Assembly (NCBI GenBank): GCA_044371425.1
Contig: JBILTR010000005.1
Span: forward strand, 62,001-126,000
Length of the DNA: 64,000 bases
Origin: JBEISR01 sp044371425
Lineage (GTDB): Bacteria > Planctomycetota > Planctomycetia > Pirellulales > Pirellulaceae
Reading direction: 5' to 3'
The translations under genes and the position numbers were made by a program. Of the stretch, positions 43,170-53,400 are shown in pieces. The notes under the pieces were generated by a model. The model was given only the letters and a program-made list of their open reading frames with translations, was not told the origin of the DNA and did not search any database. Every line of letters starts with the position of its first letter. Positions within the stretch are counted from its first letter, which is position 1.

Positions 43170-43283
43170 CGGTGCGGATGACCGGTGGGTATGCTTGAGC
43201 TCTATCGAGCGGTTGGCAGATTGGATTGCCCGGCCGCTCTCAGGACCGATGAATTCCTCTCGATGAAAAAGGATGCAGTTCCC

Positions 43284-43997
43284 ATGATTCGACGTTTCTC
43301 CCCTTCCAATCGGATGTGGTCGACCGCTTGGACTTTGTTGATGGTGTCGTTGGTCCTGTCCCCTGCCTTGGCGCAGGATAAGCCTGAGGGAAAAAGCATT
43401 TTCAATGGCAAGGATCTCTCCGGATGGGAGGGTGCTGCTGGTCTTTGGAGCGTTGAGGATGGCGCGATCACGGGCAAGACAACCGAGGCGGATCCGATCA
43501 AGAACAATACGTTCCTGGTCTGGAAGGAAGGGAAGGTGGGGGACTTCGAGCTGACGTTGGAGTACCGGATTCAGGGAGGCAACTCGGGGATTCAGTACCG
43601 CAGCCAGCTAGTCGACAAGGAGAAGTTCATCGTCGGTGGTTACCAAGCCGACATCGACTCGGGGGCGCGCTACACCGGCATCAATTACGAAGAGCGGGGT
43701 CGAGGCATCATGGCCGATCGAGGCCAATTGGTGCAGGTGACCGCGGCAGGGGAGAAGAAGGTGACCGGGAGCAGTGGAGATGCTGGGGAGCTGATCAAGA
43801 AGGTCAAGGAGAATGACTGGAATCGGTATCGTATCGTCGCCAAGGGGAACAAGTTGCAGCATTACATCAATGACGTCTTGATGAGTGAAGTAACCGACGA
43901 AGAGAGCGCCAAGGCGGCCAAAGAAGGGATCCTCGCATTCCAGCTGCATGCCGGTCCCGCGATGAAGGTGCAGTTTCGCAACATTCAGTTGCGTTGA
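43284..43997 (+). CDS. Exported DUF1080 protein (3-keto-disaccharide hydrolase family)
   Basis: 237 residues with signal peptide (TAWTLLMVSLVLSPALA). The DUF1080 fold is a concanavalin-like jelly roll; the family includes 3-keto-glucoside hydrolases and is much expanded in planctomycetes. Landmarks are SIFNGKDLSGWEG, LTLEYRIQGGNSGIQYRS and WNRYRIVAKGNKLQHYIND, ending in VQFRNIQLR. The ATG at 43284 has AAGGA about 12 bases upstream; an ATG at 43263 is an alternative. It is convergent with the small GYF gene. Confidence 0.92.
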   Translation: MIRRFSPSNRMWSTAWTLLMVSLVLSPALAQDKPEGKSIFNGKDLSGWEGAAGLWSVEDGAITGKTTEADPIKNNTFLVWKEGKVGDFELTLEYRIQGGNSGIQYRSQLVDKEKFIVGGYQADIDSGARYTGINYEERGRGIMADRGQLVQVTAAGEKKVTGSSGDAGELIKKVKENDWNRYRIVAKGNKLQHYINDVLMSEVTDEESAKAAKEGILAFQLHAGPAMKVQFRNIQLR

Positions 43998-44109
43998 GCG
44001 GCCGCTTGGGACAAGCGATCGATGACGTGGTAGAAGTTAGCGCCTCAGGAGCCAGGAAACCGAAAGAGTGATGAGAGGTTTCCTGGCATTGTTGAACAGG
44101 TCGCTGAAG

Positions 44110-44340
44110 TTACGAAGAGCTTTTGGATTTTGGATGGGTGAGATCCCAATGCTGCTTGGCAGCGCGGATCTCCTTCATCCGAATCCACTTGCCATGGGTC
44201 TTGCTGGCGCTGGAGACCATGGTCTCCGGGGTGACTACCCCTTTCTCGATTTTTGCAACCAAGTCGACATCCGATATGGGGCCGACCGTTTTGCGTTGAC
44301 CGAAAAAACCCTTTCCTAAAAAGTACCAATCTGCTGACAT
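44110..44340 (-). CDS. Small GYF_2-domain protein
   Basis: 76 residues. The start at 44340 is supported by GGAAGGAG about 8 bases upstream. DWYFLGKGFFGQRKTVGPIS followed by VTPETMV and WIRMKEI follows the GYF_2 pattern (W-Y, G-P, W), usually a module binding proline-rich peptides in membrane proteins. Here it stands alone and lacks a membrane segment; the C-terminus is lysine/serine-rich. Role unknown. Confidence 0.7.
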   Translation of the reverse strand: MSADWYFLGKGFFGQRKTVGPISDVDLVAKIEKGVVTPETMVSSASKTHGKWIRMKEIRAAKQHWDLTHPKSKSSS

Positions 44341-44784
44341 CGGACGCTCCTTCCTGGCGAATGCTTTCGCCAAAAACCAAATGAACGTGCAGTGAAAACT
44401 GACGAACGCGGAATAAGAGCTACTACTGCAATGTATCGCTCGGGCAACCTCATTGGCGACATAAAAATTGAAATAACTTTATTTTTTGACGTCGATTCCA
44501 GAAGCATGGCGAATTTTTGTTCCTGCCTTTCTCGGTGACGGCAGGTTCGACCTCATGACATCCTTGGTGACTGCCTTCATGGAAAACTCGGTCGCAGCGT
44601 CCAAGTTTCTGCCAGCATTCCTGTTTTGTGGAATCGACCACGGAACAACGATTCCGTTGAAAAGCAAGGATGAGAAAGAAGTTGGGGGCATGCCGGGTCG
44701 TGGCTTGCGCGTGGTTGAGTGCGAGGCATCGGTAGGGGCCCTGGATGCGTCCCGCTTGTTTCTAGTCGATGGTTTTGATCGCCA
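44341..44784. other. Intergenic region, no convincing gene
   Basis: 444 bp between the GYF and VanZ genes. Short frames exist on both strands (for example a 70-codon minus frame at 44479-44691 with a lysine-rich end, without a ribosome binding site). The stretch around 44460-44490 is AT-rich compared with neighbours, as expected for a promoter. Confidence 0.5.
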
Positions 44785-45723
44785 ATGAAATCAGGAAAGT
44801 ACCTACAGCGGGGATTCTTGTTGGGCGTTTCGCTCTGGGTCCTTTTGGTGATTTTGGGTTCGCTATTTCCGTTCCAGCTCCGGAACTCGCGCGGCGTTGC
44901 ATGGGAGCAGTTGACGGAAAGTCTTCGGCAGCACTATTCGAAGTTTGATCTTCTGGTCAATGTGCTGGTTGGTGTGATGGGTGGTGTGATGGCCGGATTT
45001 TGGATCGCAGCGGGCGAGGTGAGCGGCAGCACCCAATCCGCCTCGAAGCGATCACCGTTCGCTTTGCTGGGGCGGATGTTGCCCTGGGTTGTGCTGGTGG
45101 CCGTGCTGGCGATTGGAGTCGAAGTCGCGCAGCTTTTTTTCGTCAACCGGATCGCCAACATCTATGACATGATTTCGCAGATCGCAGGCTTCCTGATTGC
45201 GATGGTGGTCGTTGCGAGAGTTGGGCAGCGGCTGATTCTGGCGAGGGGAAGTTGGTTCGACCGAGTCGCGGAACGAGGTCTTTTTCTCTGGGTGGGGTTG
45301 TTGGCGTCCCTTGTCTATCTGGTCACGCACTGGTGGCCATTGATCCCGGCGATCACGCCTGGGGAAATCCGACTGAAGTTGCGACAGGGGCTGGTCCTAG
45401 GGGAATTGCGAGGCGACGTTTGGAGTGCCATCGGTGACCAGATGGAGCGGCATGCAGGATCGTTGAGTGTACGACTGATCGTGTCCTCAGCTCTGGGATG
45501 GTGGATCGGAAGTCTTTTGCCAGGGCGTAGCAGAATCGTGCATTTTCTGAATGCGGCTTTGGTGGCTTTCGCGATCGCCGTGATTACCGAGGCTGGACGA
45601 GGTCTGATCGATCAACTGGATGTTTCGATCCTAGGTTTTCTAGTTACCATTCTTGGTTTAGGCCTTGGTCTCATTACGGCTTCGTTTCGTCGGAATCGCA
45701 GTGGAGTCGTTGACGTCAGGTGA
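44785..45723 (+). CDS. VanZ-like membrane protein
   Basis: 312 residues with about seven hydrophobic segments. The first part fits the VanZ-like family: a helix with LGSLFPFQL, then FDLLVNVLVGVMGGVMAG, and AIGVEVAQLFFVNRIANIYDMISQIAGFLIA in pieces, where the E-x-x-Q and D residues are the usual conserved polar ones. A C-terminal half of four more helices repeats a similar theme (FAIAVITEAGRGLIDQLDVSILGFLV), suggesting an internal duplication of the VanZ unit. The function of VanZ-like proteins outside glycopeptide resistance is unknown. Confidence 0.78.
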   Translation: MKSGKYLQRGFLLGVSLWVLLVILGSLFPFQLRNSRGVAWEQLTESLRQHYSKFDLLVNVLVGVMGGVMAGFWIAAGEVSGSTQSASKRSPFALLGRMLPWVVLVAVLAIGVEVAQLFFVNRIANIYDMISQIAGFLIAMVVVARVGQRLILARGSWFDRVAERGLFLWVGLLASLVYLVTHWWPLIPAITPGEIRLKLRQGLVLGELRGDVWSAIGDQMERHAGSLSVRLIVSSALGWWIGSLLPGRSRIVHFLNAALVAFAIAVITEAGRGLIDQLDVSILGFLVTILGLGLGLITASFRRNRSGVVDVR

Positions 45724-46213
45724 GGCGAAATCGCCAGTGGCGCAGAATTCGACAGATACTTGAAAAGGACGGTAGCGATACCTTGTTTTGGCTCCATCCG
45801 GGACTATATTGCCGGCATTCACTTCCCTGCCCTGTTTGAAATCGGCACGGAAAGTCGGATGGTTTGCCCAATACCGACAGGAATCCTCCCGAAAGCAGAG
45901 GGCGGGCGCAGGTCTCCGGTGAGGTTCTGCTAACGCAAAAAAACTTGACGGCTCGGCCGTACCATTAAGGTTGTTCACCAATTCCAGTATGGCACGGTTG
46001 TGTATCAGCAAGTTAGCTCTCGACCCATGGACCCTAACAGTTGTTGAATGGGTCGATTTGGTTTTGGAACACAACCAAGTAGGAAGTCATCTGCCGACAG
46101 TAACTGCCTGATGGTTCTTGTCGTGTGACGGGTAGCAATTTGAATAAGCGCTAGCGTGCTTGCGCCTTTCCCCGTCGTCTTTTAAGCTCTCTTATGGGAC
46201 CAGAACTGCGTAC
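45724..46213. other. Intergenic region with a short hairpin
   Basis: 490 bp without a supportable gene. GCGCTAGCGTGCTTGCGC at about 46149 can form a small hairpin and lies just beyond the 3' end of comM, so it may act as a terminator or be a REP-like element. A 138-codon minus frame at 45658-46074 overlaps the VanZ gene and looks spurious. Confidence 0.5.
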
Positions 46214-47752
46214 TTACGACCAGATGTCGCGATCGAGCATCCGGTAGTGGATCGCTTCGTGGAGATGCGGCTGGCAGATTCGATCGGAGGATTCGAGGTC
46301 GGCGATGGTGCGAGCGACGCGGAGGATTTTGTCGTGGGCGCGCGCGGATAGCCCTAGTTCATTGACGGTGTCGCGCAAGAGATCCCGTTCGGGTGCTTCC
46401 AGTGGACAGTACTTCCGCAATTGGCGGCTGTTCATTTGCGCGTTGGATCGAGTGGGCGAACCATGGAAGCGTTCCAACTGGATGGCTCTAGCGTCGATCA
46501 CTTGCTGGCGCATCTGGCTGCTGCTGAGCCCGGGTGCTCCTTCGGAGAGTTCTTCAAAGGGCACCGCCGGCACTTCGATCTGGATATCGACTCGGTCGAG
46601 AAGCGGGCCCGAGATTTTGCTCATGTACCGCTCCACCTGAGGCGGTGTGCACTGGCAACTTCTTCGGGGATCGGTGCGATAGCCGCAGGGGCAGGGATTG
46701 AGCGCTGCGATCAGCATGAAGTCGGCGGGAAACGTGGTGCTGCGAAGCGCTCGCGAGATCGTCACCTGACGATCCTCCAGCGGCTGGCGCATCACTTCCA
46801 GCGTCCGTCGATTGAATTCCGGGAGTTCATCGAGAAACAGCACCCCATGGTTGGCCATCGAGATCTCTCCTGGGGACGGCGGGCTGCCGCCACCAACCAG
46901 CCCCGCATCGCTGATGGTGTGGTGGGGGGATCGGAAGGGACGCTGCGCCATCAGGGGCTGGCCTGCTTGCAGTCGCCCCAGCACCGAATAGATGCGCGTC
47001 GTGTCGATCGACTCGCCAGCCGACAAAGGGGGAAGGATCGTGGGAAGGCGTTTGGCGAGCATCGTCTTGCCGGAGCCTGGTGGGCCCAGCATCAGAAGGT
47101 TGTGGCTGCCGGCGGCGGCCAGGACTAACGCCCGCTTGGCGGCGTGCTGGCCACGCACGTCGCTGTAGTCGACGTCGTACTGGCTGTAGGTCTCAAACAG
47201 CTCCCTCAACCTCGACGGCACCGGCTCAATCTCCAGCTCCCCCGCCAGAAATGCCACCGCTTCGGCTAGACTCCGCACCGGGATCACCTCGATGCTCTCC
47301 ACCACCGCCGCTTCTTGCGCGTTCTCGGCGGGGACCAAGAGGCCAGTCAGCTGCGCCTGTTTGGCGGCGGCGATTGCCATCGAAAGGGCTCCCTTGACGG
47401 GGCGTGCTTGTCCTTCGAGCGCCAGTTCGCCAACGACCGCGTAGCTGGCCAGGCGATCGGATCGCAATTGGCCACTTCCCGCCAGGATCCCCAGAGAGAT
47501 CGGCAGATCAAACGAAGCTGCCTGTTTGGGCAATTCCGCCGGCGCCAAGTTGATCACCACCCGCTCATGCGGCCTCAGAAAGCCACTGTTGACCAATGCT
47601 CGTTCGACCCGATGGGTGCTCTCCCTCACCGCCTGCTCGGGGAGTCCCACCAGCACGGTCTTGGGGAGCGCCGCAGGCGACAGATCGACCTCGACGTCGA
47701 CTGGAAGGGCTTCGATTCCCACCACCGAAAAGGTTTTCAGTTTGGCCAGCAT
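46214..47752 (-). CDS. comM: YifB/ComM family AAA ATPase
   Basis: 512 residues, the Mg-chelatase-like ATPase family. In transformable bacteria ComM is a helicase promoting branch migration during natural transformation. The N-terminal Lon-like domain reads VVGIEALPVDVEVDLS, VLVGLPEQAVRES and NLAPAELPKQAASFDLPI (in pieces). Walker A is LGPPGSGKT and the C-terminal part has LNPCPCGY with DPRRSC, the family's cysteine cluster, and ARAHDKILRVARTIADL. AAAGGAG lies 9 bases before the start. No competence genes are near. Confidence 0.94.
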   Translation of the reverse strand: MLAKLKTFSVVGIEALPVDVEVDLSPAALPKTVLVGLPEQAVRESTHRVERALVNSGFLRPHERVVINLAPAELPKQAASFDLPISLGILAGSGQLRSDRLASYAVVGELALEGQARPVKGALSMAIAAAKQAQLTGLLVPAENAQEAAVVESIEVIPVRSLAEAVAFLAGELEIEPVPSRLRELFETYSQYDVDYSDVRGQHAAKRALVLAAAGSHNLLMLGPPGSGKTMLAKRLPTILPPLSAGESIDTTRIYSVLGRLQAGQPLMAQRPFRSPHHTISDAGLVGGGSPPSPGEISMANHGVLFLDELPEFNRRTLEVMRQPLEDRQVTISRALRSTTFPADFMLIAALNPCPCGYRTDPRRSCQCTPPQVERYMSKISGPLLDRVDIQIEVPAVPFEELSEGAPGLSSSQMRQQVIDARAIQLERFHGSPTRSNAQMNSRQLRKYCPLEAPERDLLRDTVNELGLSARAHDKILRVARTIADLESSDRICQPHLHEAIHYRMLDRDIWS

Positions 47753-48108
47753 CTGCCTTCACTCCTTTGCGATTCTCCCAATCCCTTTCCCAAGAACTGA
47801 CCCCTCGCGGAGGGTCGCAACGTCGATGTTTGGAAGCATATACACCAGTTCATTAAAGAAGAGGTGTGGAGCGAACAAGAACGGGGAGAACCAAGCCGAT
47901 TCCATGGTTTTTTGGAGTGCTGCGCTGATTCGTCAGTTGGTTTTTGTACCCTATTTTTTGGAAGGTAGTCTTTTGTGGGGGGGTAAATCTTTTGCGCAAC
48001 GTTGACTTGGCTTTGACTTGCCAGCGACAACCGGGGTGGTGGGATGCATTAAAGATGGAGGAGACGGAAAGGTGGTTGGAGGCGGTGTCCTACCAGTAGG
48101 GGGCGGCG
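47753..48108. other. Divergent promoter region, no gene seen
   Basis: 356 bp between comM and the divergent desaturase gene. T/G-rich tracts occur around 47900-48000. I see no RNA gene, repeat or open frame with a ribosome binding site. Confidence 0.5.
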
Positions 48109-49125
48109 ATGGAATCGTTGAAGCAAGACCGGGCGAATGGATTGGCTGGCGGGGCTTTTGAGTCGCGTGGAACGACGGCGGTGGAATCGCCGAAGGGGGA
48201 AGGAGTCGCTGGCTTTTGGGACGATTCGGCTGCTTTGGAGGCGGTGGGTTCCAAGCAGGTGGAGGCAGCGCCTCTGCAGATCAGCTGGGGGCCGGCGGCA
48301 TGGTTGGTGGCTTTGCATCTGGGGGCGCTTGCGGCACCCTGGACATTCAGTTGGAGCGGTCTGGCGATTGCTGTGGGCTTTCACTGGCTGTGTGGTAGCC
48401 TTGGGATTTGCCTGGGGTACCATCGCCTGCTGACGCATCTGGGGATGGAGACGCCGACCTGGGTGCGCCAGACCTTGGCGTTCCTTGGCGTTCTTTCTGG
48501 CGAGGGAGGTCCGATCTCCTGGTGCGCCAATCACCGACGGCATCATGCCTACAGCGATCAGGAGGGAGATCCTCATTCCCCGAAGGATGGCCCGTGGTGG
48601 GCTCACATGTTCTGGCTTGCCTTCACCACCGATGGTGGGGATTTCCATGCCTACACGAAGAAATGGGTTCCCGATCTGGTGAAGGACCGGGGGCTGATGT
48701 GGTTGGAGCGATTCTTTCTCCCGATCCACTTGGTGTTCGGTGCCCTGTTGACTGGATTGGGGTATGCGATCGGAGGCAAGGAGCTTGCGGTTTCCTGGTT
48801 GGTCTGGGGTGTTTGCGTGAGGCTGGTTTTGATTCTCCATACCACTTGGTTTGTCAATTCGGCGTCCCATATCTGGGGCTACCGCAACTATGAGACTCGG
48901 GATGAGAGCCGCAATCTGTGGTGGGTGGGTTTGCTGGCCTATGGAGAGGGATGGCACAACAACCACCATGCGATGCCCCGGTTGGCTCAGCACGGTCACA
49001 AGTGGTGGGAAATCGACATGACCTACTGGTTCATCCTGGGGCTGAAGCGTCTGGGGCTGGCTAGGAATGTCATCGACCTCAAAAGCGTTCAGGAGAAGCG
49101 GGCCAAAGGGAAAAAGGTCGCCTGA
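48109..49125 (+). CDS. Fatty-acid (acyl-CoA/acyl-lipid) desaturase
   Basis: Integral-membrane di-iron desaturase of 338 residues, probably a delta-9 enzyme that introduces a cis double bond in membrane fatty acids. The three histidine boxes are intact: HRLLTH (about residue 104), HRRHH (about 141) and HNNHH (about 285). Four hydrophobic stretches lie in two pairs between them, and SWCANHRRHHAYSDQEGDPH matches the stearoyl-type group. The first 55 residues are a non-conserved polar extension. It may support membrane fluidity adaptation. Confidence 0.93.
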   Translation: MESLKQDRANGLAGGAFESRGTTAVESPKGEGVAGFWDDSAALEAVGSKQVEAAPLQISWGPAAWLVALHLGALAAPWTFSWSGLAIAVGFHWLCGSLGICLGYHRLLTHLGMETPTWVRQTLAFLGVLSGEGGPISWCANHRRHHAYSDQEGDPHSPKDGPWWAHMFWLAFTTDGGDFHAYTKKWVPDLVKDRGLMWLERFFLPIHLVFGALLTGLGYAIGGKELAVSWLVWGVCVRLVLILHTTWFVNSASHIWGYRNYETRDESRNLWWVGLLAYGEGWHNNHHAMPRLAQHGHKWWEIDMTYWFILGLKRLGLARNVIDLKSVQEKRAKGKKVA

Positions 49126-49411
49126 CAATCGCACCTTCTGAGGCGCTGGACTTTCTGAACGGACTGGAACCTTCCATCGATCCTGGCAGGAGACCGGGAC
49201 CTCCCGTCGCTCTGCCATCTCCAACCGACCGCTCGATCGCACCGCAGGTCGGTTTCTGGATTCCTGGGATCGACATGCTACGATGCAATGGTCTTCCGGT
49301 GGCCTGTTTTTTAAAAATGGGATCGGCGACTGGAGGGGAGCGGTTGGGCAGTCGAGCCGTCCAGGCCGCGGGCGTCGATGAGGGAATGATCCAAGGGAAG
49401 GAACGAAAAAG

Positions 49412-50362
49412 ATGGCCATCGAGGGGATCGATCGGAGCAAGCTGCAGGAGCTGACTAGGCATGGCGGCTATCTGGAGTATTCGAAGGCCTCCAACCCAAT
49501 CGCTTCCGGTGCGACCCCTCAGGTGCCTTTGCTGCAGTTTCCTGCTGCCTTGCACGCAGGCGGCGGATCGCGCGTGATTCCGCTGGACACCAGCAGCCAA
49601 TTGGCATGTGCGGGACCTGCTTCCAGTCCAGGGCTATTGGCCAGCTTTGTACGCATCAACGCGGGGGACAGGTTGCCGACGTTTGCCAATGCGACGTCGC
49701 AGCTGTTCTATGTGATTTCGGGAAGCGGGGTGACCGACTTTGGACCCCATCAGATCCCTTACGGAACGGGGGATCTATTCACCCTTCCGTCTGGCCCGGA
49801 GGCGACGCACCGGGCAGATCGCGATACGGTTTTCTATTGGGTGCATGACGAGCCGATGTTGCGGTACCTGGGGGTTTTGCCCTCCGCGCCGCGTTTCGCC
49901 CCGACGCTCTATCCCTTCAGTCAGTCGCGTCGAGCCTTGGAGGAGGCGGCGGCCGATCCACTTGCGGCCAAACGCAGCCGCATCAGTGTGCTCTTGACCC
50001 ATGACGCCTTCCCTCAGACGCTCACCATCACCCACGTCCTCTGGGCGATGCTGGGGATTCTGCCAGTGGCGGCCAATCAGTTGCCGCATTCCCACAAATC
50101 GGTGGCGCTCGATTTCATCATCGACTGCAAGCCAGGGTGTTACACGCTAGTCAGTGAACGGGTCGATGGTCAGGGGAATCTGATCGATCCAGTCCAAGTC
50201 CCTTGGGAGGCAGGAGGCGCCTTCATCACGCCTCCTGGTTTCTGGCATAGCCACCACAACGAATCGGGGGAGGTGGCTTACTTGATGCCGATCCAGGATG
50301 CCGGACTCCACACCCACCTCCGAACGCTCGATATTCAGTTCCATCGCAGCAACGTCGTCTAA
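49412..50362 (+). CDS. Bicupin protein (gentisate-dioxygenase-like)
   Basis: 316 residues with two cupin modules. The first has FVRINAGDRLPTFANATSQLFYVISGSG and the second LPHSHKSVALDFIIDCKPG (His ligands) and FITPPGFWHSHHNESGEVAYLMP. The double cupin layout and the PPGFWHSHHN stretch resemble gentisate 1,2-dioxygenase and related aromatic-ring-cleaving enzymes, but the first module has lost the usual histidines, so only the second is likely to bind iron. AAGGAA precedes the ATG. Substrate unknown. Confidence 0.75.
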   Translation: MAIEGIDRSKLQELTRHGGYLEYSKASNPIASGATPQVPLLQFPAALHAGGGSRVIPLDTSSQLACAGPASSPGLLASFVRINAGDRLPTFANATSQLFYVISGSGVTDFGPHQIPYGTGDLFTLPSGPEATHRADRDTVFYWVHDEPMLRYLGVLPSAPRFAPTLYPFSQSRRALEEAAADPLAAKRSRISVLLTHDAFPQTLTITHVLWAMLGILPVAANQLPHSHKSVALDFIIDCKPGCYTLVSERVDGQGNLIDPVQVPWEAGGAFITPPGFWHSHHNESGEVAYLMPIQDAGLHTHLRTLDIQFHRSNVV

Positions 50363-50477
50363 ACGGCCGACAAGAAGCTGGCCGAGAATCAAATGTCCGA
50401 TCGGTCGCATTCCATTATGATGGGTGCTGTCCATCCAGTGGGTGGTTGGCTTTCCGGATTGGCGGAGGTTTCGATCG

Positions 50478-53400
50478 ATGCGCGCTCCTCGATACATTCT
50501 GTTGGTGATCGGTCTTCTCGGCTTGATGGCGAGTGTTTCATGGATCTCTGAGTCGCGTCTTGCAGCGCAGGATAGCTTGGCAACCAAGGAGTCGGCGGCT
50601 CTTTTTGCCCGAGACAATCTGGTCGCCTGGTGCATCGTTCCTTTCGATGCCTCCAAAAGAACTCCCCAGCAGAGGGCTCAGATGCTCAAAGAGCTTGGGA
50701 TCCGGCGGCTGGCGTACGATTATCGGGCCGAGCATATTCCGCAGTTTGAAGAAGAGATTCAGCAGCTTGCTAGGCATGGGATCGAGCTGACGGCATGGTG
50801 GTTTCCGGGGGAGCTGAATGAAGAGGCGAAGGGCATTTTGGCGCTGCTGGAAAAGCACCATCTGAAGACGCAGCTTTGGGTGACTGGCGGAGGGGGCCCG
50901 GTGGCCAGTGCACAGGAGCAAGCGCAAAGGGTGGCGGGTGAGGTGGCAAGGCTGAGGCCGATCGCCGAGGCGGCCCAGCGGATTGGTTGCCAGGTGGGGC
51001 TTTACAACCATGGCGGCTGGTTTGGGGAGCCGGAGAATCAGATCGCGATCATCCAAGCGTTGGGGATGACCAACGTTGGGATTGTCTACAACCAGCATCA
51101 TGGGCACGATCAGATCGATCGTTTCGAATCGCTGCTCCAGAAGATGCTGCCGCATTTGATCGCGGTGAATCTCAACGGGATGATTCCCCAGGGGGATCGC
51201 AAGGGGCAGAAGATTGTTCCCCTGGGAGGTGGCTCGGAGGACCGCCGGTTGCTGCAGATTCTTGCCGCCAGTGGCTATCGCGGACCGATCGGAATTCTCA
51301 ACCACACCGATCTGGATGCTCGGGCGCGTCTGGAAGACAACCTGCGAGGGCTCGACTGGCTGCTGGACGCATCTCCCGACCGTCCCGGATCGATCGCCTT
51401 CACGACCTGGAAAGCACCTGCCGAGCCGACGTTGGGTGGCGGGATCCTATTCGACAGCCTCCCTGCCCTGCGACTGCCACCGATCACCGTGCAGTGTCGG
51501 GCGCGGCTGGATCAGCGCGATGCATACAACATTCTGTTGGCTTCGGATGCCAAGAGCAGCGGGGAGCATTGGGAGCTATACACCGAGGCGGGCAGTGGAC
51601 GGTTGGCGGTCTATGTTCCTGGGAGTGAGCCGTCGATTCTCACCAGTTCCGTCGATGTCTGTGATGGCAAGTCGCATTTGCTGACGATGGGTTACGAAGC
51701 GAACCGGATGCGGCTGTGGGTGGATGGTCGCTTGGTGCTGGATTCGGCGATCGCCATGAAGCCGGGTCGGCAGGGTGAGCCAGGGCAATGGGCAGTTGGC
51801 CGGCTGGTGGAGGGATCGCTGCAGTGCATCGGCCAGATCGACCGCGTGGCGATCGACGCGGGACTGCTGCCGGTGAAGGCGATCGAGCGAGCGGAATGGA
51901 TCGACTCGGGTAGCCCGCTGGCCGCATGGGATTTCGTCGATGGTAAGGCGATCCCACGCAAGGCCGAGCCATCGATCGAAACGACGCAAGGAAGAATGGA
52001 GCCCAAGTGGAAGTTGGAGCAGATGCCGCGGGTTGCCAATCGAGCGATCGAGGAGGGATCGGCCGAGCGGGGGGCGGTGGTTTTTGCATCGGCCAAGCTG
52101 GCGTGTCTGTCCTGCCATCGGATTGGAGAGCATGGCGGAAACGTTGGACCGCAGCTGAACCGTCTGGGGCTTGAGCGATCCCCTGACCAGATCGCGCAAT
52201 CGCTCTACTTCCCCAACCACCAGGTCGACGCCAAGTATCGAGTCGTCCAGTTGCTGACCGACGAAGGGGAGACGGTACGGGGGTTTCTGGAGTCGGAGAG
52301 CGAGCGGGAGGTGGTGCTGAGGGATCCCAACCGGGGCGAGACATCGACTTGGTCGCGGGGCCAGATCGAGCGGTTGCAGGAGGCACCCAGTCTGATGCCG
52401 GAAGGGCTGATGGAAAGTCTGCCGGAAAAGTCGCAATGGGATCTGATCGCCTACCTGGCCGATCTGGGGAAGCATGAGAAGCTGCGGGCGGAGATCGGGC
52501 AAGCGGTGCTGTCCCATGCGCAGCCTCACGATCCCACCACGTTTCCTTACGATCGCGATCCGATCGATCCGGAGGCGTGGCCCTCCTGGCAGGCGTTCGT
52601 CAATCGGGATCGCGTCTACGACTACTACACCAAGCAGGCCAATTACTTTCGGGAGCAGGATCGCAGGGCGCGATTGCTGGAGCCCTACCCTGGGATGGAC
52701 CGGGGGAAGTATGGGCATTGGGGAAATCAAAAGGAGGAAACCTGGGCCAATGGCGATTGGAACCAGACGGTCCTCGGGTCGATGCTTTCCGGCGTCTTTC
52801 ATGGGATCGATGGCAAACCGATCGGGCGGGCGATCTGCCTGAGGCTGGGGGATCAGCAGCAGCTATCGGTCTGCTTTCATCCCGATCAGTGGCGATACGA
52901 AGCGCAGTGGCGTGAAGGATTCGTCGGCTTTTCGACCGTGCGGCATGGATTCATGGATGGACTGCTTCCCAAGGGCAAGTTGGAGCCGGTGGTGGCCAGG
53001 GAGCGGCCCGAGGGGGCGTATGAGTATCTGGGTTTTTATCGCGTCGGCGAGCGCGTCGTTTTTGCGTATCGTGTAGGGGAGGTTGAATATCTCGAGGCAC
53101 CGTGGGCTCAAGGGGATCGCTTCGTCAATGAAGTGGGGCCCAGAGCGACTCATTCGATGCGCGATCAGTTGGCCAAGGCGCCAGCGCAGTGGCCCCAGCG
53201 GATCGTCACCGAAGTGAAGCCTGGTCATGGGGCTCCTTATGCGACCGATACGATCGGGTTGCCTTGGGAGAATCCCTGGAAGGCGCTGATGTTCTGTGGG
53301 GACCTCGCCTGTCTGCCTGATGGTTCGGTGATCGTCTGCACGATGCAGGGAGACGTTTGGAAGGGGACCGGCTTGACGCTGCCTCAGGAAGATCCCCAGG

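Noticed and set aside
44479..44691. Minus-strand 70-residue lysine-rich protein
   Set aside because: No ribosome binding site, and two other frames overlap it; coding potential is weak.
45658..46074. Minus-strand 138-residue frame
   Set aside because: It overlaps the 3' end of the VanZ-like gene and shows no family pattern.
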